A stretch of DNA of 64,000 bases from CATOSP01 sp965197545 (GCA_965197545.1 CBDANJ010000008.1:186001-250000); one strand, 5' to 3'; positions 54,642 through 62,996 are shown, counted from the first letter of the stretch. The notes: a model not told the origin generated them from the letters alone. Made by a program: numbers and translations.

Positions 54642-55607
54642 ATGAGAAGCTCCAGGACCCGCGAAACGCGCGGAGGCTCGCGCAAACCGCTTTATCTCAC
54701 CCTGGTGTTGGTGTTGGTCGTGGCCGTCGGCGTTGGCGCGGCTTACTTTGTGCAAGGATTCGGCCCGCTGGCAGCCAAGGACACTCCGGTCGAACCCCAG
54801 GCCATCCAGGCCGAGGCCCCAGTCAAGGCCCAAGAACCGGCTTTGGTCCCAGCCGTAGAGCCCGTGGTAAGCGAGACGGCGTCCCCGGCTCTCCGTCCGG
54901 AACCGACGGCGACTCCCGAGCCCACCCAGTTGCCGGAAGCGGTTCCCCAAGCGCCGGTGGAACAGCCGGCGCGGATCGACCAGACTCCCCAGCAAGCCAC
55001 GGAGGTCGTTCCCGAAGCCGCCCCCGAGCCTACCCTCGAGGAGAAGCGTGCCGCGGCGATGGAATTGTTGCCCGACGTGGAATTCGGGGAGGTGCTGGAA
55101 GAAGGCTTCGGTTACCTGAAACTGCCGGGCGGCGAACTGGTGGATACCTGGTATACCTTCCAAGTCGACACACGAAACGGAAACATAACGATATACATGG
55201 CCCAGTTCGACTCCGCTCTGGAGTCCATCTTGACCACGCTGAAGGTGGCCAATTACGCCCACGGCGAGGAACTGCAGAATGCGGACATCACCCTTTATTA
55301 CTCTGACGGTTCCGAGCGGATCATATCCCTGAACAACGCCGACGGCACCATCAGGCTAGTTCAGCACTACAACTTGCCCTTTGGCCCAAGTGTGTTTTCA
55401 CCGCCGCTGCGCCGGGAGTTGGTGTTTTACGGCATGGAGCTACAGGACCAGGCCGGGGACATCATGGTTGAACTCCATCTCGATGTGAGCGGCCTATCCG
55501 ACGGCGAAGAGATGGTATTCGAGAAGCAGGCGCCTGTTGAGGTGGGCAACGCGCTCCACGAAATCAGGCAACTCGTGGACCAGATCGAAGAACAACGGAA
55601 AGGCTAA
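54642..55607 (+). CDS. Single-pass membrane protein downstream of the tubulin-like gene
   Basis: 321 residues. The N-terminal 16 residues are Arg-rich and probably cytoplasmic (MRSSRTRETRGGSRK). One membrane helix follows at 17-38 (LYLTLVLVLVVAVGVGAAYF). Residues ~40-135 are a Pro/Glu/Ala-rich linker. The C-terminal ~185 residues are a beta-rich globular domain (GYLKLPGGELVDTWYTFQVD, then GSERIISLNNADG) outside the membrane. No named family. The ATG follows AGGAGG. Sharing a transcript with the tubulin-like GTPase and carrying a basic cytoplasmic tail, it is a candidate membrane anchor or adaptor for the filament. Confidence 0.7.
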   Translation: MRSSRTRETRGGSRKPLYLTLVLVLVVAVGVGAAYFVQGFGPLAAKDTPVEPQAIQAEAPVKAQEPALVPAVEPVVSETASPALRPEPTATPEPTQLPEAVPQAPVEQPARIDQTPQQATEVVPEAAPEPTLEEKRAAAMELLPDVEFGEVLEEGFGYLKLPGGELVDTWYTFQVDTRNGNITIYMAQFDSALESILTTLKVANYAHGEELQNADITLYYSDGSERIISLNNADGTIRLVQHYNLPFGPSVFSPPLRRELVFYGMELQDQAGDIMVELHLDVSGLSDGEEMVFEKQAPVEVGNALHEIRQLVDQIEEQRKG

Positions 55608-55640
55608 CACGTCCCACGAGGGCAAATAGAGTTGGTCCTC

Positions 55641-55674
55641 GAGCGGCGCTCTCGACGGGGCGCCGCTCCTTTTT
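55641..55674 (+). terminator. Intrinsic terminator after the tubulin-like operon
   Basis: GAGCGGCGC pairs with GCGCCGCTC (9 bp), followed by CTTTTTG. It marks the two genes as one transcription unit. Confidence 0.85.
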
Positions 55675-55908
55675 GCGAATGGAGCGAAGAGCTGGCCGCG
55701 GCTAGGGCCAACTCCGCTTGGGGGAATACGGCTCATAGTTGGAACCTTGCGGTTTCGCTTGTGCGCAGCCCATCCCTCTGCTACAATCTGCGCTGCGCCG
55801 TCTACGGCAAAGAACAGACGCCGCGGCCATTTAATTGGGCCGTAAAGTCGAGTCGTAGACCTTCGGCAAAACCGGTATCGAGCTAAACTGCGATTAGGAG
55901 GTCACGAG

Positions 55909-56682
55909 ATGCCTTCATTCTGGGAGAACCTGCGATTCGCTGGAGAACGCGAGCAAGACGACTTGCACGGCTATCAAGGGCAGGATATGCCCTGCTACGT
56001 GAGCCATCCCCTGCCGTCAGCCGGCAATTCATTCCCTGGGATCGTTGTGGTGCAAGAGGCCTTCGGGGTCACCCGCCACATGGAGAAAGTCTGCGATCGC
56101 TTCGCCCAAGAGGGTTACGTCGCATTCGCCCCGGCGTTGTACCACCGCGAGGAACCCAACCCCAAATTGGGATATAACGAGATGCCTGCCGTACAGCGGC
56201 TCATGGGCAACTTGAACGATGAAGAATTGGTCGAGGACATCAACGAGGTCATAAAGTACAGCCAGTCAGACCAGTTCCGGCGGACCAACGGCCAGAAAAT
56301 TGGGATCGTCGGCTACTGCGTCGGCGGGCGCATTACCTATCTAGCCGCCACCAGTTGCGCGGGGCTCAGCGCGGCTTCCGTGTACTACGGCGGTCGCATA
56401 TTGGTCCCGTTTGGGGACGGCCCCGCTCCCGTGGACCTCACCAACCGGATCTCGATTCCCGTGATGGGCAACTTCGGCGCGGACGATGCCAACCCGTCAC
56501 CCGATGACGTGGCCCAAATAGAGGCCGCCCTGCAAGCGGCCGGGGTAACCCACGACTTCAAAATGTATGACGGCGCCGGTCACGGGTTCAACTGCGACGA
56601 GCGCGACAGCTACAACGAAGCCGCGGCAAATGACGCCCTTGACCGCACGCTTGCGTGGTTCAACCAATACCTGAAGAGCTAA
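55909..56682 (+). CDS. Dienelactone hydrolase-family protein
   Basis: 257 residues. The catalytic Cys is in GYCVGG (Cys137) as in dienelactone hydrolase; Glu50 lies in VQEAFG where the family's charge-relay Glu sits, and GAGHGF holds the histidine. NFGADDANPSPDD carries the likely Asp. The family opens lactone rings made in aromatic catabolism, but many members have other substrates. The ATG follows TAGGAGG. It stands alone, ending in a shared terminator. Confidence 0.92.
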   Translation: MPSFWENLRFAGEREQDDLHGYQGQDMPCYVSHPLPSAGNSFPGIVVVQEAFGVTRHMEKVCDRFAQEGYVAFAPALYHREEPNPKLGYNEMPAVQRLMGNLNDEELVEDINEVIKYSQSDQFRRTNGQKIGIVGYCVGGRITYLAATSCAGLSAASVYYGGRILVPFGDGPAPVDLTNRISIPVMGNFGADDANPSPDDVAQIEAALQAAGVTHDFKMYDGAGHGFNCDERDSYNEAAANDALDRTLAWFNQYLKS

Positions 56683-56734
56683 CCAGTCCCAACCGTGGCG
56701 GGGGGCCGCCCTCCCGCCACTAGCCGAAAAGATA

Positions 56735-56772
56735 AAGATCCCGGTCGGCGATAATCCGCTGACCGGGATCTT
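56735..56772. terminator. Convergent hairpin terminator
   Basis: AAGATCCCGGTC (56735-56746) pairs perfectly with GACCGGGATCTT (56761-56772). It serves the dienelactone hydrolase gene and the convergent decarboxylase genes. Confidence 0.75.
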
Positions 56773-56793
56773 GGCGTTCAGGACTGGACCGGG

Positions 56794-57348
56794 TTAATCC
56801 AAAAACGCGCCGCGCATCCTGTAGATGGTCAGCTCCGGCTCGATGGGCGCCACCGGCATGTAACCGGCCTCTTCGATCTTCGCCACGATAAACCAGGGTC
56901 CCGGTTCCTCCAACGCGGTCTGGAATACAGTTCCCAGTTCTTCCAGGTCGGATACCGTCGCGGTGCGGGGTATGTTGCAACTCTCCGCCACCTGGGCCAG
57001 GTCGGTCCCTCTGGCTGTGTGGCTGGGCTGGTGACCCGTCTGCCCCCACTCCTCGTTGTCCCAGACGACTACTATCAGGTTCTGCGGCTGTTCTCTCCCG
57101 ATTGTCGCAATGGTGCCCAGGTTCATCAGGAGAGACCCATCACCGTCCAGTGAAATGACCTGCTCGTCGGTGGACACTGCCATGCCCAACGCAATGGAAG
57201 AGCAGAGACCCATGCTGCCGTAGGTGTAGAAATTCTTGTCCCGGTGGCCCACGTGCCATAGCTCGTCGGTGGTAGGGCCAAGGTTGGAGACTATTGCCCT
57301 GTCGCCCGCAAGGGATACTATCAGCTTGGTCGCGTCGAACCTAAGCAA
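56794..57348 (-). CDS. TPP-dependent decarboxylase, C-terminal-type (TPP-binding) subunit
   Basis: 184 residues from a TTG at 57348 that overlaps the end of the partner gene by 8 bp. It holds the pyrophosphate-binding half of a ThDP enzyme: ISLDGDGSLLMNLG, then VVVWDNEEWGQTG about 25 residues later, which is the G-D-G...N ThDP motif. FYTYGSMGLCSSIALGMA precedes it. Together with the companion subunit it matches two-part sulfopyruvate or phosphonopyruvate decarboxylases (ComDE type). The substrate cannot be told apart from sequence; no coenzyme M or phosphonate genes lie near. Confidence 0.85.
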   Translation of the reverse strand: MLRFDATKLIVSLAGDRAIVSNLGPTTDELWHVGHRDKNFYTYGSMGLCSSIALGMAVSTDEQVISLDGDGSLLMNLGTIATIGREQPQNLIVVVWDNEEWGQTGHQPSHTARGTDLAQVAESCNIPRTATVSDLEELGTVFQTALEEPGPWFIVAKIEEAGYMPVAPIEPELTIYRMRGAFLD

Positions 57349-57847
57349 GTTTACCCCCGTGCAGTAGCTGGGTGAGGCAAACCGCAACGGGTTGCCGGTT
57401 GGCGTGGCATAGCTTCAACGCCCCGTCCACCACCCTGTCCATCTTGTATTCGTCCTCCAGGGTGAAGTGGACCAGTCCTAGAAGGTCCAAGATCGGCCGC
57501 GTGGTGCGTCCCATCGCCACCTGGGCGATGTTGAATTCGCCGGGGCCGCCACGCAGGTTGATAAAAAGGGGAATAGGCGTCCGGGCGGGGATGCACAGGC
57601 TGGCCAGAGCGTTGACGGAGTTGCCGAAGCCGCTGGACTGCATAAATACAGCGGCGTTTCGCCCAACCGCGTAACCACCAACAGCGATACCAATAGCCTC
57701 CTCTTCCCGAGAGGCCGAGACCAGGTGAAAGAAGGGGTCTTCCTCGATCAGACTGGTTACCTGGTGGATGGAGATGTCCGGCACATAAGCAACCAGGGAA
57801 GTATCCCAGTCCTTAAGCGCCTGGACTATGGTTTCAGCCCAGTTCAT
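57341..57847 (-). CDS. TPP-dependent decarboxylase, N-terminal-type (PYR) subunit
   Basis: 168 residues from the ATG at 57847 (GGAGGAGCG upstream). It is the pyrimidine-binding half: YVPDISIHQVTSLI, then LVSASREEEAIGIAVGGYAV with the conserved activating Glu, then FMQSSGFGNSVNALASL. The length and order (PYR subunit first, then TPP subunit) fit sulfopyruvate decarboxylase alpha and beta. It overlaps the downstream subunit and shares its operon. Confidence 0.85.
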   Translation of the reverse strand: MNWAETIVQALKDWDTSLVAYVPDISIHQVTSLIEEDPFFHLVSASREEEAIGIAVGGYAVGRNAAVFMQSSGFGNSVNALASLCIPARTPIPLFINLRGGPGEFNIAQVAMGRTTRPILDLLGLVHFTLEDEYKMDRVVDGALKLCHANRQPVAVCLTQLLHGGKLA

Positions 57848-57986
57848 TGGTTCGCGCTCCTCCGTCAGGAGAGTCCGGGTGATTTTCGTCTTCCGGGAAC
57901 GGGAGGAGCCAACGGCCAACCCCCTGTCCGAAAGCAGCATAAACCATATCAGCGGCCTATTGGAATGTCAAAGGGAAATTCGAGCG

Positions 57987-58263
57987 GTAACTGTTCAGAC
58001 TTGATGTGTCCTTCCTACTCCCAGTCCGTCTTTCCGGGCCCCGTATCCAGTACGGGGCAGGCTTTGACCCGGAATCCAGTAACCCTTGCAACCAGCAACT
58101 GTCCATATCATCGGCATTTCTGGATTCCCGCCTTCGGAGACCTTTGAATAATCCCCTCTCCCTTCGGGAGAGGGTTAGGGTGAGGGCGTCCTTCGTATCT
58201 AGGAGCACTCTGGATTCTCGCTTTCGCGGGAGTCGCGGAAGGTTACGCAAAGGTCTCCCTTCG
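57987..58263 (+). mobile_element. Miniature element A, copy 3, truncated and interrupted
   Basis: Starts with GTAACTGTTCAGAC (57987-58000) and follows the element A order: GATGTGTCCTTCCTAC, CCGTATCCAGTACGGGGCAG, CCGGAATCCAG, CATATCATCGGCATTTCTGG, then ATTCCCGCCTTCG. There it is split by a second element (58137-58257); the palindrome resumes as CGGGAAT at 58262. The remaining end of element A is missing. The 720 bp between the decarboxylase and CoA-transferase genes hold these elements and no gene. Confidence 0.75.
58137..58257. mobile_element. 121-bp element C nested in element A, with 6-bp target duplication
   Basis: Inverted ends GAGACCTTTG and CAAAGGTCTC are perfect over 10 bp. CCTTCG flanks it on both sides (58131-58136 and 58258-58263); removing the element and one copy restores the ATTCCCGCCTTCGCGGGAAT palindrome of element A. 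No coding capacity. Contains a CCTCTCCCTTCGGGAGAGGG palindrome. Confidence 0.85.
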
Positions 58264-58566
58264 CGGGAATTGCGGATGGCCTTGCCGAGGCCATGTATGA
58301 ATATGAAAATTGCCTATTTTCATAGTAATCCATCGCCCTAATCCGACACTTCCGTCTACTGACATGCCAGTTCGCGAACTCCAGACACCGGCAAGTACCG
58401 CGGCACGGTGGGACGGCCTAAAATGCGTTTACCCCGCCGAAATGAACATCTCCGCCGGGACGCGCTTCAAAGTTGCGGCTGGAGCGCAGCGGGTATATAA
58501 CTACCTACCGGAGACGGCTCGTAGCCGCCGTTTCGTAATGCCGCGACTCCAAGGGAGACTCCGCCT
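58264..58566. other. Non-coding stretch before the CoA-transferase gene
   Basis: No gene is supported. It probably carries the promoter of the CoA-transferase that starts at 58567. An AAGGGAGAC sequence sits next to that start. Confidence 0.4.
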
Positions 58567-59787
58567 ATGGCGCTCGACCTCTTTGATGGGCTAAATGTGG
58601 TTGACCTTGGTCAAGGCATCAGCGGACCGTTCTGCGCCAAGCTCTTTGCCGACCTCGGCGCACGTGTGGTCAAGGTGGAACCCAGCAGCGGCGACCTGTC
58701 CCGCCGCGCGGGACCATTCCCAGACGGCGGCCCGGACCAGGAAGCCAGCGGCCTGTTCCTCGCCCTGAACGCCAACAAATTGGGCGTCACCCTCGACGTT
58801 GAGTCGCCGACTGGAAAGGACCTGCTTCTCCGGTTGGCCGAACAGGCGGACTTGCTGATAGAGAACTATCATCCGTCGTATCTTCCCGGGATTGGCCTGG
58901 ACTTCCAAACTTTCCACTCCCGCAATCCACGGCTTGTGATGACCTCGGTCACGCCACTCGGCCAATCCGGGCCATGGGCCGGGTTCAACGCCAACAACCT
59001 CCTGCTTTCCGACCTAAGCGGCCATTCCAGAGAACACCCCGGCCCGGTGGACGAACCTGCGGAACAACCGCCTTTGCAATTGGCGGCCCATCAGGGCGAG
59101 TTTCTGGCCGGGCTGGCCGGGGCGTCGGCGTCCGTCCTGGCGTTAAATCGCCGTAGGCTGCATGGGGAGGGCTGCCATGTCGACGTTTCGGGCATGGAAG
59201 CGTTGGCCCTTCTGTCCCAGACTACCCTGGCCGAATTCTCCCTGGGCAGACCTCCTCGGAGCCGGTTGCGTGAAGGGGCTAGGAGACAGGCCCTTCTAGT
59301 GCTTCTACCCTGCCGTGACGGATATGTTGGCATTTCACCACGGCAACAGGACCAGTGGGAGCGGTTCGTCGAATTGATGGACAGTCCCGAATGGGCCGGC
59401 AACGAAAAGTTCGCCACCACCGACAGCAGGCTGGCAAATTGGGGGGAATTGGAACCCCTGCTGACGGCGTGGACCCAGGAACGGAGCAAGGAAGAAGTTT
59501 ACCGGATGGCCCAAGGCAGCCGTATCCCGTCCTTCCCGTTGAACACGGCGGCGGACCTATTTACCTCAGCTCAATTGAAGGCAAGGGACTTCTTCATCGA
59601 AGTTGACCATCCGAAAACGGGCAATCTTCGTTATCCGGGATTCCCGGCCAAGTTCGCGTCAGGCAAGCGGTTGGAAATGACCCCCGCCCCGTCTCTGGGC
59701 AAAGACAACCAGGAAGTGTTCGGCGAATCGGGCCTCGGCTTGAGCGACGATGAAGTTGTGACTCTGAGGTCTCAGGGAATCATATAG
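58567..59787 (+). CDS. Family III CoA-transferase with Glu at the nucleophile position
   Basis: 406 residues. CaiB/BaiF frame: GLNVVDLGQGISGPFCAKLF, DLGARVVKVEPSSG and NANKLGVTLDVESPTGKDLL. Counting from the HGEGCHVDVSG motif, the position of the catalytic Asp reads Glu (AHQGEFLAG). It is followed by a flavin reductase-like gene and an Asp-bearing paralogue, all on one strand, so this may be the partner subunit of a heterodimer. Its stop codon overlaps the first bases of a short inverted-repeat element. Confidence 0.88.
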   Translation: MALDLFDGLNVVDLGQGISGPFCAKLFADLGARVVKVEPSSGDLSRRAGPFPDGGPDQEASGLFLALNANKLGVTLDVESPTGKDLLLRLAEQADLLIENYHPSYLPGIGLDFQTFHSRNPRLVMTSVTPLGQSGPWAGFNANNLLLSDLSGHSREHPGPVDEPAEQPPLQLAAHQGEFLAGLAGASASVLALNRRRLHGEGCHVDVSGMEALALLSQTTLAEFSLGRPPRSRLREGARRQALLVLLPCRDGYVGISPRQQDQWERFVELMDSPEWAGNEKFATTDSRLANWGELEPLLTAWTQERSKEEVYRMAQGSRIPSFPLNTAADLFTSAQLKARDFFIEVDHPKTGNLRYPGFPAKFASGKRLEMTPAPSLGKDNQEVFGESGLGLSDDEVVTLRSQGII

Positions 59788-59886
59788 AAACTATCTCAAA
59801 ACGAGGCTTTCCCAATGTCTCCCCCTTTCGCATAAGGGGGATTTCCCTTCTACCCAAGCCTGTTCGTTCAGTTTTGAGATAGCTTC
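59787..59886. mobile_element. 100-bp miniature element D
   Basis: Inverted ends GAAACTATCTCAAAAC and GTTTTGAGATAGCTTC (15 of 16 match). The interior holds CCCCCTTTCGCATAAGGGGG, close to the core of element B. It begins at the last base of the CoA-transferase stop codon. Confidence 0.7.
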
Positions 59887-59922
59887 ATAGTCAATAATCT
59901 TTAGCCAGTGGAGGTCCCGCAG

Positions 59923-60561
59923 GTGAAAATAGATCCCAAAACCTTCGAACGGTTCAACGCCGTGCTAACGGGAGTGGTCGTGCCCCGGCCCATAGCCTTC
60001 GTCTCTACGGTGTCAGTCGGCGGCGTGGCCAACCTGGCCCCATACTCCTTCTTCAACGCCGTGTCCTACGACCCGCCGACCATCGTCTTCTCCTCGTCCA
60101 GGCACACCGAGCGCAAGGCCAAAGACACCCTGGCCAACATCGAGGAAACCGGCGAGTTCGTAGTCAACGTGGTGGTGGACGACATTGCCCATGCGATGAA
60201 TTCCACCGCCGCCGAGTTCCCGGCTGACGTCGACGAATTCCAGGTCGCGGGCTTGACCGCAATACCTTCTGAAATCGTGCGCGCCCCCCGCGTCGCCGAA
60301 TCTCCCGTGAACATGGAATGCCGTTTGAACCAGGTAGTTACCCTGGGCAGAGAGGGTCACCAACACGGGTTGGTCATCGGCGAGATCGTTCTGATGCACA
60401 TCCGGGACGACATCATCGACGGCCACCGGATCAACCACCAGAGGTTAAAGCCCACCGGGAGGCTCGCCGGGAACATGTACTGCTACACCGCCGACACCTA
60501 TGAATTGGTAAGGCCGGTGTACCAGCCGGAGCCTGTCCCGGAAGCGGCTGACAATGACTAA
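59923..60561 (+). CDS. Flavin reductase-like FMN-binding split-barrel protein
   Basis: 212 residues from the GTG at 59923, which is preceded by GTGGAGG. The start VKIDPKTFERFNAVLTGVVV and PRPIAFVSTV, then NLAPYSFFNAVSYDPPTIVF, are diagnostic of the flavin reductase (DIM6/NTAB) split-barrel family, which binds FMN and reduces or uses flavin. VVNVVVDDIAHAMNSTAAEF is also conserved. It lies between two CoA-transferase genes and overlaps the second by 8 bp, so its redox step may belong to the same acyl-CoA pathway. Confidence 0.9.
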   Translation: MKIDPKTFERFNAVLTGVVVPRPIAFVSTVSVGGVANLAPYSFFNAVSYDPPTIVFSSSRHTERKAKDTLANIEETGEFVVNVVVDDIAHAMNSTAAEFPADVDEFQVAGLTAIPSEIVRAPRVAESPVNMECRLNQVVTLGREGHQHGLVIGEIVLMHIRDDIIDGHRINHQRLKPTGRLAGNMYCYTADTYELVRPVYQPEPVPEAADND

Positions 60562-61726
60562 CGCCCCCCTCGGTAACGTTCGGATTGCGGACTTTACCTG
60601 GCAGATTGCCGGGCCGACCTGCACCCGCTACCTGGGTCTGATGGGCGCGGAAGTCATCCGCGTGGAGAGCAGCCGACGGCCCGACCCATACCGGGAGCGG
60701 ACGATCAGCCATCTGATCAATCAGAACAAAAAGAGCATCACACTTAACCTCTCTCATCCGGAAGCGGTCAGCCTGGCCAAACACATTGCTTCCTTGAGTG
60801 ACGTGGTCATTGAGAACTTTGCTCCGGGAGTCATCGAACGGTTGGGGCTGGGGTTCAAGGAATTGGCCCGGGAGAACCCCGACATCATCATGGTCTCCTC
60901 GGCGGGGCTGGGCCACACGGGGCCCGACTTCAACCAGGTGGCCTACGGGACCCTGGTGCAATGCTTCACTGGCTGGAGCGCCCTGCAAGGCTATTCGGGT
61001 CGAGGGCCGGAAATAGGCGGCATCTGGACCGACCCCATGGTTGGGATGCTGGAAGTATTCCTGGTTAACGCGGCGCTGCACCGCCGCTGGGAGTGCGGCG
61101 ACGGCCAGTACATCGACCTGTCCATGGCCGAAGCCACCACCATGCTGCTGCCGGAAGCGGTGCTGGAATACGGGATGAATGGCCGGGTCCAGGAGCCAAA
61201 GGGGAACACCCACGACAGCGCAGCTCCCCACGGCAACTATCCCTGCCAGGGTGACGACCAGTGGATAGGCATTTCGGTGGAAAATGACGGCCAATGGGGC
61301 GGCCTGTGTGAGACGCTGGGCCACCCAGAGTGGCGGGAAGACGCCAGGTTCGAGACCAGCCTGAGCCGTTGGCGGAACCGGGAAACGCTGGACGAGCTTC
61401 TGGGCGCGGTCACGTGCAAGCATGATGCGTCGCAATTGGCCGAAGCCCTTCAGAAATGCGGGACCCCGGCAGCCCCCTCCCTTTCGGTTACCCAGCTATG
61501 GGATAACCCCCATTTGAGGGCGAGGGGGTTCTTCCGCGGCTTCCGGGACCAGGAGGGGACGAGCTATGATCTCCCCGGAGCGCCGTGGCGGTTTGATGGA
61601 GAGCTAGAAGGTGAGATAGCGGCACAACCCCTGAGAGGCGAGCACAACAGCTACGTCTTCGGGGAGTTGCTGGGACTGTCCGAGCCGGAGATAGAGAAGC
61701 TGGTGGAGGAGCAGGCAATCTACTAG
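60554..61726 (+). CDS. Family III CoA-transferase with nucleophilic Asp
   Basis: 390 residues. CaiB/BaiF frame: NVRIADFTWQIAGPTCTRYL, GLMGAEVIRVES, NKKSITLNLSHPEAVSLAKH and NFAPGVIERLGLGF. The nucleophile is present in IWTDPMVGM, at the correct distance from ECGDGQYIDLSMAEA. Its ATG lies inside the end of the flavin reductase-like gene. With the Glu-bearing paralogue at 58567 it may form a two-subunit enzyme. The substrate is unknown. Confidence 0.92.
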   Translation: MTNAPLGNVRIADFTWQIAGPTCTRYLGLMGAEVIRVESSRRPDPYRERTISHLINQNKKSITLNLSHPEAVSLAKHIASLSDVVIENFAPGVIERLGLGFKELARENPDIIMVSSAGLGHTGPDFNQVAYGTLVQCFTGWSALQGYSGRGPEIGGIWTDPMVGMLEVFLVNAALHRRWECGDGQYIDLSMAEATTMLLPEAVLEYGMNGRVQEPKGNTHDSAAPHGNYPCQGDDQWIGISVENDGQWGGLCETLGHPEWREDARFETSLSRWRNRETLDELLGAVTCKHDASQLAEALQKCGTPAAPSLSVTQLWDNPHLRARGFFRGFRDQEGTSYDLPGAPWRFDGELEGEIAAQPLRGEHNSYVFGELLGLSEPEIEKLVEEQAIY

Positions 61727-61845
61727 TGGTCCGAAATCCTTGAAATGATTAGTGGACGAGATTGGCCGACAATACTCGGGTAATGTTGCTTCCCCATCAA
61801 GATGTGTAGCCTTCATGCCATCATTTCAAGGATGTTGGCCTACTA
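61723..61845. mobile_element. Miniature element E
   Basis: Perfect inner inverted repeats ATCCTTGAAATGAT (61736-61749) and ATCATTTCAAGGAT (61820-61833), with weaker matching of the outer ~13 bases. It fills the gap between two convergent genes and overlaps both stop codons. One of its ends recurs alone at 63459. Confidence 0.7.
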
Positions 61846-62307
61846 GGGACGGCTGGCCCACCGGGCCAGGGCTTTCTCCGGGGACGTTATCTCCTCAACG
61901 GAGGTGTAGTAGAATTCCCGCCAACCTTCCTCGGGCAGCCCGGTGAACAGCATGAGATTCAGGGGATACTGCCCGCTGTCGGTAACGCGGCGGAAATCGT
62001 CCCGGAACAGGAATGTGGGCTTCCCCAGGGCAATGGCCATGCCCAGCTCGACCATTACGCCCTCGTCAGGGGGAACACCGTTGACGACGGCGAAAATTGC
62101 GTGAGAATCCACCACGTCCCGGAAGTCCTTCCGGCCAACCCGGTAGGCCCACCCTGGCTCCAGAAAGTCCACCTGGTTGTTCCGCACGAAGGGCTCCCAC
62201 ACTTCCAGCCCCAGTGACTCCAGTGCTGCCACGATGGGAGGCAGCAGGGTTGCCTTCTGCTGGGCGGAAAACCCGTAAGGGTTAGCCAGGTAGATGGTCT
62301 TGGTCAT
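61843..62307 (-). CDS. Nucleoside 2-deoxyribosyltransferase-like protein
   Basis: 154 residues. TKTIYLANPYGFSAQQKATL at the N-terminus and DSHAIFAVVNGVPPDEGVMV, then ELGMAIALGKPTFLF, match the nucleoside 2-deoxyribosyltransferase family: a Rossmann-like fold with a catalytic Glu in D-E-G-x-x-x-E-L-G. These enzymes exchange or hydrolyse nucleoside bases, and some are defence or salvage enzymes. It stands alone; the C-terminus is overlapped by element E. Confidence 0.88.
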   Translation of the reverse strand: MTKTIYLANPYGFSAQQKATLLPPIVAALESLGLEVWEPFVRNNQVDFLEPGWAYRVGRKDFRDVVDSHAIFAVVNGVPPDEGVMVELGMAIALGKPTFLFRDDFRRVTDSGQYPLNLMLFTGLPEEGWREFYYTSVEEITSPEKALARWASRP

Positions 62308-62367
62308 TGTCGGCTGTTCCTGTTCGTTCCCCGCACCGGCGGAGCAATCTGGCCGCCCCGGACTGCC

Positions 62368-62775
62368 CTAGACCGCTCGCCCGGCGGAACGCCACAGAGA
62401 GATGGCCTCAAAGAAAAGAATGACGATAGCCAAGGCGGTCAGGTGGCCCCACAACCCGGAGGTGGCTTGGTGGTCGGGGGCAATCTTGTCGGCATACTGC
62501 ATCAGAAAGCGGACCCCCACGATGGCCACCAGGGCGGTTACCGCGTCCCGGGGCCATTGGGCCAGGTGACCGCCGGGCTGGCTGCGGATTCGCAGGGAAT
62601 CACGCACATTGACCAGCACGTTGAGGGCGATGACTATGATTATCGCCGGATCGGCGATGTAGTCCCAGATGAACTGGCCCGCCTCCTTGTTGTAGGGCCA
62701 GTAGAGTTCGGTGACCAGGGTTACGGCGGCGGTAATGCCGCCAATGACCGCCAATATTTTGCGCCAGGATGTCAA
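62368..62775 (-). CDS. Small four-helix membrane protein, unknown
   Basis: 135 residues. Hydrophobic segments: ILAVIGGITAAVTLVTELYW, YIADPAIIIVIALNVLVNVR, VTALVAIVGVRFLMQYADKI and LTALAIVILFFEAISLW. No family recognised. Divergent from the membrane protein at 62997, with which it shares a promoter region of about 220 bp. Confidence 0.6.
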   Translation of the reverse strand: MTSWRKILAVIGGITAAVTLVTELYWPYNKEAGQFIWDYIADPAIIIVIALNVLVNVRDSLRIRSQPGGHLAQWPRDAVTALVAIVGVRFLMQYADKIAPDHQATSGLWGHLTALAIVILFFEAISLWRSAGRAV

Positions 62776-62996
62776 AACTGAGCCTCCTCTGGGTTAAAAT
62801 TGCGTGCCCCTGATCTTTCCGGGGGAATTGTGCCTGCCCTGGGAATCGATCTGCCGGAATGGAAGAGCAACCTTATCCTACCGGCAACTGCGTGCTATGC
62901 TGGAATCATACCAAAGGCAGCGTCCACCTCGCACTCAAAGAGCCCTCTCCCCGGTTCCCAAGGCGGAGCGGGGCTATGGAGGCCAACGGAGGTTTT

